A stretch of DNA of 38,499 bases, taken from positions 1-38,499 of the forward strand of contig PMSX01000193.1 in the NCBI GenBank assembly GCA_003167495.1. Reading direction: 5' to 3'. The translations under genes were made by a program, and so were the position numbers. A model generated the notes under the pieces. It made no database searches, had not been told where the DNA came from, and saw only the letters and a program-made list of their open reading frames with translations. Of this stretch, positions 26,080 to 33,408 are shown one piece after another. Numbering within the stretch: position 1 is the stretch's first letter; every line of letters starts with the position of its first letter. This DNA comes from Bryobacterales bacterium (GTDB taxonomy: Bacteria > Acidobacteriota > Terriglobia > Bryobacterales > Bryobacteraceae).

Positions 26080-27354
26080 ATGTCCGATTACGAGCTGCGT
26101 CTAAGTTTGCCCGGCTGGCGGGTAGCGCTGGCGGCTTCGATCGCGTCAATGGCTGGATTCGGTTCGATTCTAATTTACAGTTTCGGTATCTTTTTAAAGC
26201 CGTTAAGCGTGGAGTTTGGATGGACGCGGGAGACGATCTCAACCGCGTTTGCCTGCGCTTCGTTCACGCTGGGCATCTGTTCGCCGGGGTTAGGCTGGCT
26301 GCTCGACCGCTACGGACCGCGCCGCATTGTTATCCCTTGCATCATCACATTTGGACTGGCGTTCGGTTCTCTTTCGCTGCTTACCGACAATCGGTTCCAG
26401 TTGTTCGGCACATTTATCCTGACAGGCGTAGTCGGAAACGCGACAGCACAGATGGGCTATGCGCGAGCCGTTTCATCGTGGTTTCGCAACCATCGTGGCT
26501 TGGCGCTTGCATTACTGATGGCCGGTTCGGCGGGCGGGACTATCGTAGTTCCGGTTGTCACCCAGAGATTAATAGGCGTTTACGGATGGCGCGCGACTTA
26601 CGCAATTCTTGGAGCCGTGCCGTTCGTTGTGGCGTTGCCTTTAGTAGCGATCTTTTTGCGAGAGAAGCCGGACGCGGGCAGCGGCAGGGGCGAGAGTTAC
26701 GAGCCTCGCCGGCGAGCCATGGCCAAGGCCATCCGGAGCCGGGCATTTTGGCTGTTAGGCGCAACTTTATTTCTGGCGGCGATGAGTACAACGGGGATCA
26801 TCACGCACCTTTCGGCCTTGCTCACAGACCGCGGGATTTCGCGCGGGGGCGCGGCTTTAGCAGTGGGAGTAGTGGGAGGCACGAGCGTGCTCGGAAGGCT
26901 TCTAACCGGCTGGATTTTGGACCATCGCTTTGGCCCGCGAGTCAATATGCTGCTTCTATCCACCACAGCAGCAGGTCTTCTGCTCCTGGCCAGTGCGAAG
27001 TCAGTGACAACGGGTATCACTGCGGCGGCGCTCATTGGCTTCAGTATGGGAGGTGAAGCTGATGTCACTCCCTATTTGCTAAGCCGCTACTTTGGTTTAC
27101 CGAGTTTGGGCACACTTTACGGTTTCATGTGGACCGCCTACGCCATTGCGGCCGCCTTGGGGTCTGTGCTGTTGGGGAAGGCATTCGATTCGACGGGGTC
27201 TTATGCCGCGCTGCTTTTACGGCTTGCCTTCTGCACCTGCTTGGGCGGTCTCTTGATGCTGGGCATGCCCCGTTATCCGAAGGGCGCAAACGTAGATGAC
27301 GATTTGGCAAACGAATTGAGCATAACTAATGTCGATTCTTTTATTCAAGCTTAG
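26080..27354 (+). CDS. MFS transporter, monocarboxylate/oxalate-formate type
   Basis: A 424-residue major facilitator with twelve predicted helices. The first half has GSILIYSFGIFLKPLSVEFGW and a DRYGPRR loop (motif A-like) after helix 2. The second half has LTDRGISRGGAALAVGVVGGTSVLGRLLTGWILDHRFGPR. These features and the FGWTRETIS segment fit the oxalate:formate antiporter/monocarboxylate branch. It overlaps the following ABC permease gene by 26 nt, so both are in one operon. The substrate cannot be read from sequence. Confidence 0.88.
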   Translation: MSDYELRLSLPGWRVALAASIASMAGFGSILIYSFGIFLKPLSVEFGWTRETISTAFACASFTLGICSPGLGWLLDRYGPRRIVIPCIITFGLAFGSLSLLTDNRFQLFGTFILTGVVGNATAQMGYARAVSSWFRNHRGLALALLMAGSAGGTIVVPVVTQRLIGVYGWRATYAILGAVPFVVALPLVAIFLREKPDAGSGRGESYEPRRRAMAKAIRSRAFWLLGATLFLAAMSTTGIITHLSALLTDRGISRGGAALAVGVVGGTSVLGRLLTGWILDHRFGPRVNMLLLSTTAAGLLLLASAKSVTTGITAAALIGFSMGGEADVTPYLLSRYFGLPSLGTLYGFMWTAYAIAAALGSVLLGKAFDSTGSYAALLLRLAFCTCLGGLLMLGMPRYPKGANVDDDLANELSITNVDSFIQA

Positions 27355-28081
27355 ACCAATCGCATTCATAGGTATCTCGCTCACGCTGTGGCAGATTGCC
27401 GCCGACCGCCAGGCGGTTCATGTCTTGCCAAGCCCCTTGGAAACGTTAGCCGGGATCGTAGATCTTGCACGTCAAGGATTGCTGCTGAAGTACGCCGTGG
27501 CGTCGTTGTTCCGTGTCACTTGGGGCTTTATTTCGGCGGCTGTGCTGGCGATTCCGCTAGGCTTAACAATCGGTTGGTACCGGCGGGCTGAGATGGGGTT
27601 CAATCCGCTGATTCAGATTCTTCGCCCCATTTCGCCATTGGCTTGGATTCCTATCGCGATCCTGTGGTTCGGGGTGGGCGATATGGCTGCGGTGTTTCTG
27701 ATTTTTGTAAGCTGCTTTTTTCCGTTACTGCTGACGGCTATCAATGCAGTGCAGGGCGTTCCCGCCATGTTCGTAAACGCAGGGCGAAATTTTGGACTGA
27801 GTCCAGCCAGTGTCATCTACCGCGTTTTATATCCGGCGGTGATTCCGCAATTGATCACAGGGTTGCGAATCACTTTGGGCGTCGCCTGGATCGTGGTGGT
27901 AGCGGCCGAGATGATTGCAGTGAACTCCGGTCTAGGTTTCCTGATTATCGATGCGCGCAACGCAGGCAACCGCTACGACCTGGTAGTGGCGGGGATGGTA
28001 ATTATAGGAGTGATTGGTTTGCTGCTCGATTTGGGAATGCGTTCGCTGCAGAGCGTAAGGGCATTGCGTTGGGAGACTTAG
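27329..28081 (+). CDS. ABC transporter permease, NitT/TauT (SsuC-like) type, first copy
   Basis: A 250-residue inner-membrane permease of the nitrate/sulfonate/taurine importer family, with about six helices. The cytoplasmic coupling segment ARNFGLSPASVIYRVLYPAVIPQLITGLR is the EAA-type loop that contacts the ATPase. It starts inside the MFS gene (26-nt overlap). A second, distinct permease follows the ATPase gene, so the importer may use a heterodimeric channel. The family imports small anions or aromatic compounds delivered by a binding protein. Confidence 0.9.
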   Translation: MSILLFKLRPIAFIGISLTLWQIAADRQAVHVLPSPLETLAGIVDLARQGLLLKYAVASLFRVTWGFISAAVLAIPLGLTIGWYRRAEMGFNPLIQILRPISPLAWIPIAILWFGVGDMAAVFLIFVSCFFPLLLTAINAVQGVPAMFVNAGRNFGLSPASVIYRVLYPAVIPQLITGLRITLGVAWIVVVAAEMIAVNSGLGFLIIDARNAGNRYDLVVAGMVIIGVIGLLLDLGMRSLQSVRALRWET

Positions 28082-28116
28082 GTGCGCGCCCGAATTCCTA
28101 TAACGTCGGAGTGATA

Positions 28117-28878
28117 GTGCCCTTACGTGAGACAAAGTTAAGCGCGCAGCACATCAACATGGCATTCACGCGCGATGGCAAGACCACGCCGGTTCTAAAC
28201 GATATCAACCTGGAAGTGGCCCAAGGAGAGTTTCTGTGCATTGTGGGACCCTCGGGCTGCGGAAAATCAACGCTGCTGAGCGCGATGGCGGGATTCCTTT
28301 CGCCAACAAGTGGCGAGATCAGCATCGACGGCCAAGTGGTGACCGGACCAGACCCGCGGCGGATTTTTGTTTTCCAGGAACGCGGGGTGTTCCCGTGGTT
28401 GACTGTAGAGGGTAATATCGGTTTCGGCCTGTTCAAACTGCCGCGTGCAGAACGCCAGCAGCGCATCGCTTACTACATCAAAATGGTAGGTCTCAGTGGC
28501 TTTGAGAAGGCATACCCGTCCGAGCTCTCGGGCGGCATGAAGCAACGATTGGAAGTGGCCCGTGCCTTGGCGGTAAACCCCGACCTGCTTTTCCTGGACG
28601 AGCCTTTTGGGGCGCTGGATTCGATTACGCGTCTCACTATGCGCAGTGAGTTACTGCGCATTTGGGAGAATGAGCGGAATACGGTCGTTTTTGTCACGCA
28701 CGATATTGACGAAGCCGTTCAGCTTGCGGATCGCGTGGCGGTGATGAGCGACCGGCCAGCCAAAATTCAGCAAATTGTGACTGTGGATATTGCGCATCCG
28801 CGCGACATTAGCTCGGCGCGCTACCTGGAGCTTCGCAACGGTATCTTCGAACAATTGGGCTTAGCTCACCAAATATGA
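28117..28878 (+). CDS. ABC transporter ATP-binding protein, NitT/TauT type
   Basis: A 253-residue ATPase from GTG 28117, which has GGAG 4 nt upstream. Walker A is GPSGCGKST (44-52), the Q-loop is in FVFQERG (Gln87), the signature is LSGGM (137-141), Walker B is LLFLDEP (157-163) and the switch His is in FVTHD (195). The open frame extends far upstream, but that part is antisense or shadow of the permease gene. It lies between the two permease genes and its stop overlaps the second permease start (ATGA), a tight operon. Confidence 0.9.
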   Translation: MPLRETKLSAQHINMAFTRDGKTTPVLNDINLEVAQGEFLCIVGPSGCGKSTLLSAMAGFLSPTSGEISIDGQVVTGPDPRRIFVFQERGVFPWLTVEGNIGFGLFKLPRAERQQRIAYYIKMVGLSGFEKAYPSELSGGMKQRLEVARALAVNPDLLFLDEPFGALDSITRLTMRSELLRIWENERNTVVFVTHDIDEAVQLADRVAVMSDRPAKIQQIVTVDIAHPRDISSARYLELRNGIFEQLGLAHQI

Positions 28879-29657
28879 ATTCGCTTGCTCAACCAAACAA
28901 GTGGGAGAGGTTCTTCTGGCCGTTGCTAGCGTTAGCAGGGTTTCTGGCACTGTGGCATTACTCAGTGGTGTGGACGGCCACCAGAGTGTTTCCCGCCCCA
29001 GTCGCAGTGCTAAAAGGGATAGATGAGCTAGCTCGGAAGGGTCTCCTATGGGCGTACGTCGGCGATTCGCTGCGGCGCGTAGGGTTGGGCTTCGGGGCAG
29101 CGGCAGCCGTGGGAATCCCGTTGGGATTGACGCTCGGTTGGTATCCAGCGATTAATCAAGTGGCGAATCCGGTGATGCAAATGCTACGCCCCATCAGCCC
29201 GCTTGCCTGGATTCCCGTAGCAATCGTTCTCTTCGGCGTAGGTGAAACTACGGCAGTGTTTTTGATATTTCTGTCCGCGTTGTTTCCGATAGTGGTGGCA
29301 TGCATAAGCGGTGTATCGAGCGTTCCGGCAATCTTCCGGCGGGCCGGCCGGAACTTTGGACTGGCACCGGGGCAACTGCTGGCGAAGGTGGTATTTCCGG
29401 CCGCACTGCCGCAAATCATTATTGGCTTGCGCATTGCGCTTGGCATTGCTTGGCTGGTGGTGGTGGCAGCGGAGATGATCGCGGTGGATTCCGGTCTCGG
29501 CTATCTGGTCATTGACGCGCGGAATTCAGGAAAACGGTATGACCTTGTGGTGGCGGCCATGCTGATGATTGGAGTGATAGGGTTGGCGCTAGACGTTTGT
29601 TTTCGCCGGCTCAGGAATATAAAGTCAGTTCGCTGGGGGTTTCGCGATGAGTCTTAA
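28875..29657 (+). CDS. ABC transporter permease, NitT/TauT type, second copy
   Basis: A 260-residue permease similar to the first copy. The coupling loop AGRNFGLAPGQLLAKVVFPAALPQIIIGLR and the following IALGIAWLVVVAAEMI helix parallel the first permease almost residue for residue, so the two probably arose by duplication and pair in the membrane. It overlaps the ATPase gene by 4 nt and the binding-protein gene by 11 nt. Confidence 0.9.
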   Translation: MNSLAQPNKWERFFWPLLALAGFLALWHYSVVWTATRVFPAPVAVLKGIDELARKGLLWAYVGDSLRRVGLGFGAAAAVGIPLGLTLGWYPAINQVANPVMQMLRPISPLAWIPVAIVLFGVGETTAVFLIFLSALFPIVVACISGVSSVPAIFRRAGRNFGLAPGQLLAKVVFPAALPQIIIGLRIALGIAWLVVVAAEMIAVDSGLGYLVIDARNSGKRYDLVVAAMLMIGVIGLALDVCFRRLRNIKSVRWGFRDES

Positions 29658-30705
29658 ATCCAAGATCATACTGTCCATCTTTGGATGGCTGGTGGCGATT
29701 TCCGCGCTGCACTTTTATCTAAACGTGAATTGGGGTTCGATCCTCAACGATTATCGCCCTCCGGCGCAGCGCAAGATTAACGTCGCCTATATCCCAGTTA
29801 CCTGCCAACTTACTTGCCCGGTGACTGACTACATCTCAAGACTGTCGCAGAACGGCGAGATTTTTCTGCCCCGCTTGTTTCAGGGCTTTCCTGAAATCAA
29901 GGAGGCGCTTATCTCGAATAGAATGCAGGCAGCGTTCATTGTAGCACCGCTGGCGATTGCCTTAAGAGCACAAGGCGTTCCGATCAAGGTTGTATATCTA
30001 GGTCACCGCTACGGCAGCGCGGTCGTGGTCCGCAGGAACGGCCCCATCAAGACGTTCGCCGATATTCGCGGCCATACCATTGCGATTCCCAGCCGGTTCT
30101 CCGACGAACGGCTGCTGGTATTCCGGGCCATGAAAGTGTGGGGTATCAAGCCGAGCGAAGTGAAAATGGTGGAGATGGCTCCGCCGGATGTTGCGGGAGC
30201 GATGGCGGTGGGCGCCATTGACGCCTTTGTTATGGGCGAGCCCTTTCCGTCGCAGGCTGAAATGGGAGGCTATGGGAGGATTCTGTTTCAGGCTCGCGAA
30301 TATTGGCCCGATTATATGTCTTGCATTCTGGTGGTGCAGCAGGATCTCATCGACAAGCGGCCTGATGTTGTGCAGAGATTGGTGGATGGTATTGCGCGGT
30401 CAGGTCTTTGGCTGGATAAGGGCAAACCTGAGCGGGACGACGCAGCCGACTTCGTGGGCCGGTTCTACTACAACCAGAAGCCCGCGCTGCTGCGCTGGGC
30501 ATTGACCAAGCCGCTGGATCGCGTAATGTATGCTCCGCTCGCGCCGCGCAAGGCGGATTTCGATATGGTTCGCGATCTGATGATTGAAACCGGTGTCTTG
30601 AATAAGAAGATCAATTTCGAGGAATATACGGACTCGCGCTTCTCAGATGGCGCAAAGACTGAGACTGCGTGGAAGTATGAGGCCGGCATGGCGACAGCCA
30701 GATAG
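29647..30705 (+). CDS. Membrane-anchored ABC substrate-binding protein with CxxxC motif
   Basis: A 352-residue NMT1/NrtA-like binding protein. Residues 7-26 are an uncleaved-looking hydrophobic anchor rather than a lipoprotein signal. The mature part opens INVAYIPVTCQLTCPVTDYIS, placing Cys53 and Cys57 where the ligand pocket of this fold begins. The rest follows the fold (LPRLFQGFPEIKEALISNRMQAAFIVAPLAIALRAQGVPIKVVYLG, ADIRGHTIAIPSRFSDER, AIDAFVMGEPFPSQAEMGG). The cysteine pair is unusual for nitrate/taurine proteins and suggests thiol or metal-linked binding. The next gene encodes a CxxC metal-binding protein. The start overlaps permease 2. Confidence 0.85.
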   Translation: MSLKSKIILSIFGWLVAISALHFYLNVNWGSILNDYRPPAQRKINVAYIPVTCQLTCPVTDYISRLSQNGEIFLPRLFQGFPEIKEALISNRMQAAFIVAPLAIALRAQGVPIKVVYLGHRYGSAVVVRRNGPIKTFADIRGHTIAIPSRFSDERLLVFRAMKVWGIKPSEVKMVEMAPPDVAGAMAVGAIDAFVMGEPFPSQAEMGGYGRILFQAREYWPDYMSCILVVQQDLIDKRPDVVQRLVDGIARSGLWLDKGKPERDDAADFVGRFYYNQKPALLRWALTKPLDRVMYAPLAPRKADFDMVRDLMIETGVLNKKINFEEYTDSRFSDGAKTETAWKYEAGMATAR

Positions 30706-30721
30706 AAGGAGAGCACTGAAA

Positions 30722-31036
30722 ATGTTTCGGAGAAGGTTCATTCAAGGTATGACTCTGGCAAGCGCCGGCGTTTGCATAGCCACTGTGAGAACTGTCGAGG
30801 CCAGCGAGAAGAAAACAGTAACCTATCGAGTCAAAGGCTTCAGCTGCGTTACTTGCGCGGTAGGCCTGGATGCGATGCTACGAGGGCACGAGGGTGTGAT
30901 TCAATCTAGATCCAGCTACCCGAACGAGACCACGGTGGTTGAGTTCAATCCCAACGTGGTCACTGAGAAATCGCTCAAGGAGTTCATTGCCGAGCTGGGC
31001 TTCATCGCAGAGGAAGAACACAAACGCAATGAGTAA
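30722..31036 (+). CDS. Tat-exported heavy-metal-associated (HMA) domain protein
   Basis: 104 residues from ATG 30722, preceded by AAGGAG about 11 nt upstream. The N-terminus RRRFIQGMTLASAGVCIA is a twin-arginine-type signal. A single HMA fold follows (TVTYRVKGFSCVTCAVGLDAMLRG, Cys42 and Cys45), ending ELGFIAEEE. Such MerP/CopZ-like domains bind Cu(I), Hg(II) or similar soft metals through CxxC. It follows the binding-protein gene by 16 nt in the ABC operon and could pass a metal to, or accept it from, the Cys-containing binding protein. An upstream frame extension inside the previous gene is not real. Confidence 0.85.
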   Translation: MFRRRFIQGMTLASAGVCIATVRTVEASEKKTVTYRVKGFSCVTCAVGLDAMLRGHEGVIQSRSSYPNETTVVEFNPNVVTEKSLKEFIAELGFIAEEEHKRNE

Positions 31037-31199
31037 ACTGTCACACCACAACGATTATTCAGTGACTTCAAAGGTTCTGGCGGAGAGTCTCGCTCTTCGG
31101 CAACCGCCGGTTGCCATCTCCTTTGCGAATTCGATACCGCGCGGACTGAGCAAGGTTGCCGGGCGAGTTCCGGCTGGATGCCGCTTCTGGCGGCCTTAA
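31029..31199 (+). pseudogene. DUF169 family gene, truncated after about 54 codons
   Basis: From ATG 31029 (overlapping the HMA stop) the frame gives LALRQPPVAISFANSIPRGLSKVAGRVPAGCRFW, which matches the conserved start of DUF169 proteins (ppVAvsF... VPAGCrFW). It then ends in two unrelated codons and TAA at 31197-31199. Intact members are about 200-250 residues, so roughly three quarters are missing. The match is lost near 31190, where plasmid-type sequence begins. The ribosomal and operon context upstream is intact, so truncation came from a recombination or integration event. Confidence 0.7.
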
Positions 31200-31419
31200 A
31201 CGGCCCGTGGTGCTTCATGCGAAGGTGCTTCATGCGTTGTTTGGTCAGGACATCGCAGAGCTAAAAAAGTTCTGGCAGAGCTTCAAAAAGTCACTTGCAG
31301 CCGCCCATAAATGGTATCCCCAAGCACAGATCGAAATGAAGAACGATTGCATCATTTTGAAGGATTCCCCGCCGCTTATTCCCTACCGAAAAATGCCTCG
31401 CATTGGTCAAAGCATCTAG
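31200..31419 (+). pseudogene. C-terminal fragment of a RepA-like plasmid replication initiator
   Basis: The frame ending at TAG 31417-31419 reads LHALFGQDIAELKKFWQ, SFKKSLAAAHKWYPQAQIE and CIILKDSPPLIPYRK. This resembles the end of RepA-type initiators (LFG..L..LR.F...F..AL..V..VYP.A.....l.L.PSPPHIP) as I know the family. The N-terminal part is absent because the frame enters the DUF169 remnant upstream of about 31200. The iteron-like repeats immediately downstream support the call. It could otherwise be the tail of an unrelated protein; no database check was possible. Confidence 0.5.
31209..31236 (+). repeat. Short direct repeat at the plasmid-chromosome junction
   Basis: GGTGCTTCATGCG occurs at 31209-31221 and 31224-31236, a 13-bp unit with a 15-bp period. 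It preserves the rep frame (VLHAK/VLHAL). It may be a local duplication in the rep gene or a trace of the joining event. Confidence 0.6.
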
Positions 31420-31462
31420 GCTCGGAGAGTGTGCAAAACCCTGTTGGTAAGGGCTTTTTTCT

Positions 31463-31559
31463 GTGATACTTCGGTACCCTGCAACTTCCAGCCTTTTCAG
31501 TGACTTGCAAAAAAACGGTGTGATACTTCGGTACCGAACCGTGATACTTCGGTACCGAA
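31463..31559 (+). repeat. Three iteron-like direct repeats (putative oriV)
   Basis: GTGATACTTCGGTACC occurs at 31463-31478, 31520-31535 and 31541-31556. The second and third copies extend to GTGATACTTCGGTACCGAA and are spaced exactly 21 bp apart, two helical turns. Each full copy ends in the palindrome TTCGGTACCGAA. Together with the RepA-like fragment just upstream and the AT-rich stretch about 45 bp downstream, this looks like an iteron-type plasmid origin. Only three copies are present, which is few, and the first lies 57 bp from the second. Confidence 0.6.
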
Positions 31560-31971
31560 AATCGCGCAACTTGTTGACCTGTTTCATCTATTCGGCCCTC
31601 TGATATTTATTACTGATAATAAAAATTCTACTTATAGGCCCCGTGGAAATCGTGGAAAATTCGGAACACCAGGCCGCTCCGCTTCGCTCCGGCGGCCTAA
31701 CAAGGACTTCGCTTCGCTCAGACTCTTTCACTGTCCGCCTTCGGCGGAAGAAGATGTCTGGGCTAATTAGAAGGGCAGGGAAGAGAACAAGGTGCGCCTC
31801 TGGCGAATTTCAAAAAGCAACTTTGATAAAGACTTTCGGAAGGGCTAACGCCCACCGTTAAAATGCCCTACGCTTACGAGCGCATCAAGGCTCCTCCGCT
31901 TCGCTCCGGCCCGCTACGCGGCGGCAGAGCCGACCTTGACCCCCTCTCCGCTGCGGGCATGGGCTTTACAT

Positions 31972-32001
31972 GCCAGAAAGGGGGAATGCGCCCTTTCTGG
32001 C
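31972..32001. repeat. Perfect 11-bp inverted repeat
   Basis: GCCAGAAAGGG (31972-31982) and CCCTTTCTGGC (31991-32001) flank an 8-nt loop. No T-tract follows, so it is not a standard terminator. In plasmid backbone near a relaxase gene, such a hairpin could be part of an oriT. Confidence 0.5.
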
Positions 32002-32256
32002 GCTATCAACACTGAATGCCACTGTCGGCTAAAATGCTTCAGCAGTGATTCAGTGAAGGCAAGACAACTTTCCACTTGTGAGCGGTCTACCGCCTGCCAG
32101 TCGGCATGCAGACTATCGTTGCGAAATTTCAGATAGCACTACTTGCAATGTCATCCATTTTGGCTTCGCCAGTCCGTTTCAATACTTGCTCTGCTTCTTT
32201 TGACCACACCTGGGAATTATCAATCACCAAAAACCTCCCGCGCCCAGTGAACCGGA

Positions 32257-32274
32257 GGGCGTGTTTGCACGCCC
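32257..32274. repeat. Perfect 7-bp hairpin
   Basis: GGGCGTG (32257-32263) and CACGCCC (32268-32274) close a 4-nt TTTG loop. No U-tract follows. It is another of the GC-rich hairpins in this backbone region. Confidence 0.45.
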
Positions 32275-32451
32275 ACCAGCCCCGGCCTCCAGCGCGGCGC
32301 TCGGGTCGGTTCCCACCGTTGCCCTATCCTCCGGCTGGCCCACGGGCATCGTAACGCAATCAGCCCTGGCATGAAAGCGTTAAATCCCGGAGGGGTGCAG
32401 GCGAGGCAGAGCCACCCCGCCGAAGGCATTTTTTCAGCGGCCCCACTTTTC

Positions 32452-32479
32452 TTGACAGGCGGTTATGAGAGCCTAGTTC
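32452..32479 (+). promoter_or_regulatory. Candidate promoter of the toxin-antitoxin operon
   Basis: TTGACA (32452-32457) is a consensus -35 box, followed after 16 nt by TAGTTC (32474-32479) as a weak -10. Transcription would begin close to the antitoxin ATG at 32487, implying a leaderless or nearly leaderless message. The short AGGG immediately before the ATG is too close to be a normal ribosome site. Confidence 0.4.
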
Positions 32480-32486
32480 TTAGGGT

Positions 32487-32714
32487 ATGGAAATACAATT
32501 TACACCCGAACAGGAAGCGCGGCTTTCGCAAATCGCCAATTACAACGGCACTCCTGCAGAGCAGTTGGTCAAGCAAGCTGCTTTGCGTCTGGTCGAAGAG
32601 GACGAGCAATTCCACGCCGACATCGACGAAGCAATTCAACAAGCCGACCGCGGCCAACTTATCGACCATGAAGAAGTCAAAGCCCGCATCGCCCGAGCTT
32701 TGCAATCTCGATGA
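32487..32714 (+). CDS. ParD/RHH-like antitoxin
   Basis: A 75-residue acidic protein. The N-terminal strand MEIQFTPEQEARLSQIA and helices (GTPAEQLVKQAALRLVEEDE) fit a ribbon-helix-helix DNA-binding dimer. The C-terminal tail (HADIDEAIQQADRGQLIDHEEVKARIARALQ) resembles the toxin-binding part of ParD-type antitoxins. It overlaps the toxin gene by 4 nt (ATGA) and is probably autoregulated with it. Confidence 0.85.
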   Translation: MEIQFTPEQEARLSQIANYNGTPAEQLVKQAALRLVEEDEQFHADIDEAIQQADRGQLIDHEEVKARIARALQSR

Positions 32715-32986
32715 TTGTCCGTTGGACTGAAAAAGCATTTCTCAGTCTCGAACAAATCCCCCATCACATTGCCAACGATAACCCGGAAGCAGCCACCCGC
32801 ACCGCTGAGCATATTTATGCTCGTATCGAGGAACTGGTTACCTTTCCGCATCGAGGCCGTCTCGGACGCAAGGAAGGCACACGCGAGTTAGTATTGGCCC
32901 CGCTGCCTTACATCGTCGTGTACCGGGTGAAGGACTCCACCGTCGAAATCCTTCAGATTCGGCATGGCGCGCAGAACGCAAATTAA
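32711..32986 (+). CDS. ParE/RelE-family toxin
   Basis: A 91-residue toxin of the ParE/RelE superfamily: WTEKAFLSLEQIPHHIANDNPEAATRTAEHI, the core FPHRGRLGRKEGTRELVLAPLPYIVVYRV, and the last strand VEILQIRHGAQ. The LGR..GTRELV...YIVVYRV..I.IL.I.HGAQ pattern is characteristic. ParE proteins poison gyrase, whereas RelE proteins cut mRNA; sequence alone cannot decide. As a plasmid-borne pair it would serve segregational stability. Confidence 0.9.
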   Translation: MIVRWTEKAFLSLEQIPHHIANDNPEAATRTAEHIYARIEELVTFPHRGRLGRKEGTRELVLAPLPYIVVYRVKDSTVEILQIRHGAQNAN

Positions 32987-33087
32987 CCCTTAGGGCAGGC
33001 TAGAGCCGTTAAAGTGGGCAGAAGCGTGTTTTTTATATTGTCCCTTAATTTGAGGCTGGAAAAGCCTATGTTTGCAAGCTCCTACAA

Positions 33088-33408
33088 TTATTTGTTCTCG
33101 CTGACCGAAACGGCAGTCAGCTGCGGCCCGGTGGTCTGAGTAAATTTCGCTGTGCGGTCCGGCTCGACCACTTGGCTGACGAATTGACCGGCCACGTCGG
33201 AGAGCAGGGAACTCAGACCAGCCCCCTGCACCAGGACCACATGCGTATGAAACTGCGCCTTCACTTCGGCGTCGGTTCCCTCCGCATACAAAAACAAACT
33301 CCAGGGCAGCACATAAACCCGCTGTCGCAACTGCACTACCAGTGCCGTCGCCCGTCCGTTCTCCGCTATCCGCCAGGCCCTACTACTAGAAGCCGATGCT
33401 GAAGCCAT
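33088..33408 (-). CDS. Small conserved-looking protein downstream of the relaxase
   Basis: 106 residues, starting 23 nt inside the end of the relaxase-helicase frame on the same strand, so likely translationally coupled. The N-terminus is Ala/Ser-rich, followed by RATALVVQLRQRVYVLPWSLFLYAEGTDAEVKAQFHTHVVLVQGAGLSSLL and a polar C-terminal tail. No family is recognised. Its dense, well-behaved composition and overlap with the relaxase suggest a real gene of the transfer module. Confidence 0.6.
   Translation of the reverse strand: MASASASSSRAWRIAENGRATALVVQLRQRVYVLPWSLFLYAEGTDAEVKAQFHTHVVLVQGAGLSSLLSDVAGQFVSQVVEPDRTAKFTQTTGPQLTAVSVSENK

Larger units (their letters stand above)
31420..32451. other. 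Non-coding, repeat-rich plasmid backbone region
   Basis: About 1 kb without a credible gene. It contains the iteron-like repeats (31463-31559), an AT-rich stretch with TTATTA/TAATAA symmetry (31601-31637), TCCGCCTTCGGCGGA (near 31735), GC-rich CTTCGCTCCGG motifs (near 31681 and 31899), and perfect inverted repeats at 31972-32001 and 32257-32274. Small open frames here (for example 31643-31861) are Arg/Ser-rich and run through the palindromes, so I reject them. The content suits a replication and transfer origin region. Confidence 0.5.

Noticed and set aside
27643..28116. Upstream extension of the ABC ATPase frame
   Set aside because: It lies inside the first permease gene in another frame and encodes no domain; the ATPase begins with its usual strand after GTG 28117.
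31463..31559. Possible CRISPR array
   Set aside because: Only three units with spacings of 57 and 21 bp and no cas genes. The palindrome-ended unit and RepA-like neighbour fit iterons better.
31291..31587. Minus-strand frame with three YRSIT units
   Set aside because: The repeated peptide is only the translation of the iteron-like DNA repeats, whose spacings happen to be multiples of three. It also overlaps the rep fragment in antisense and has no other protein features.
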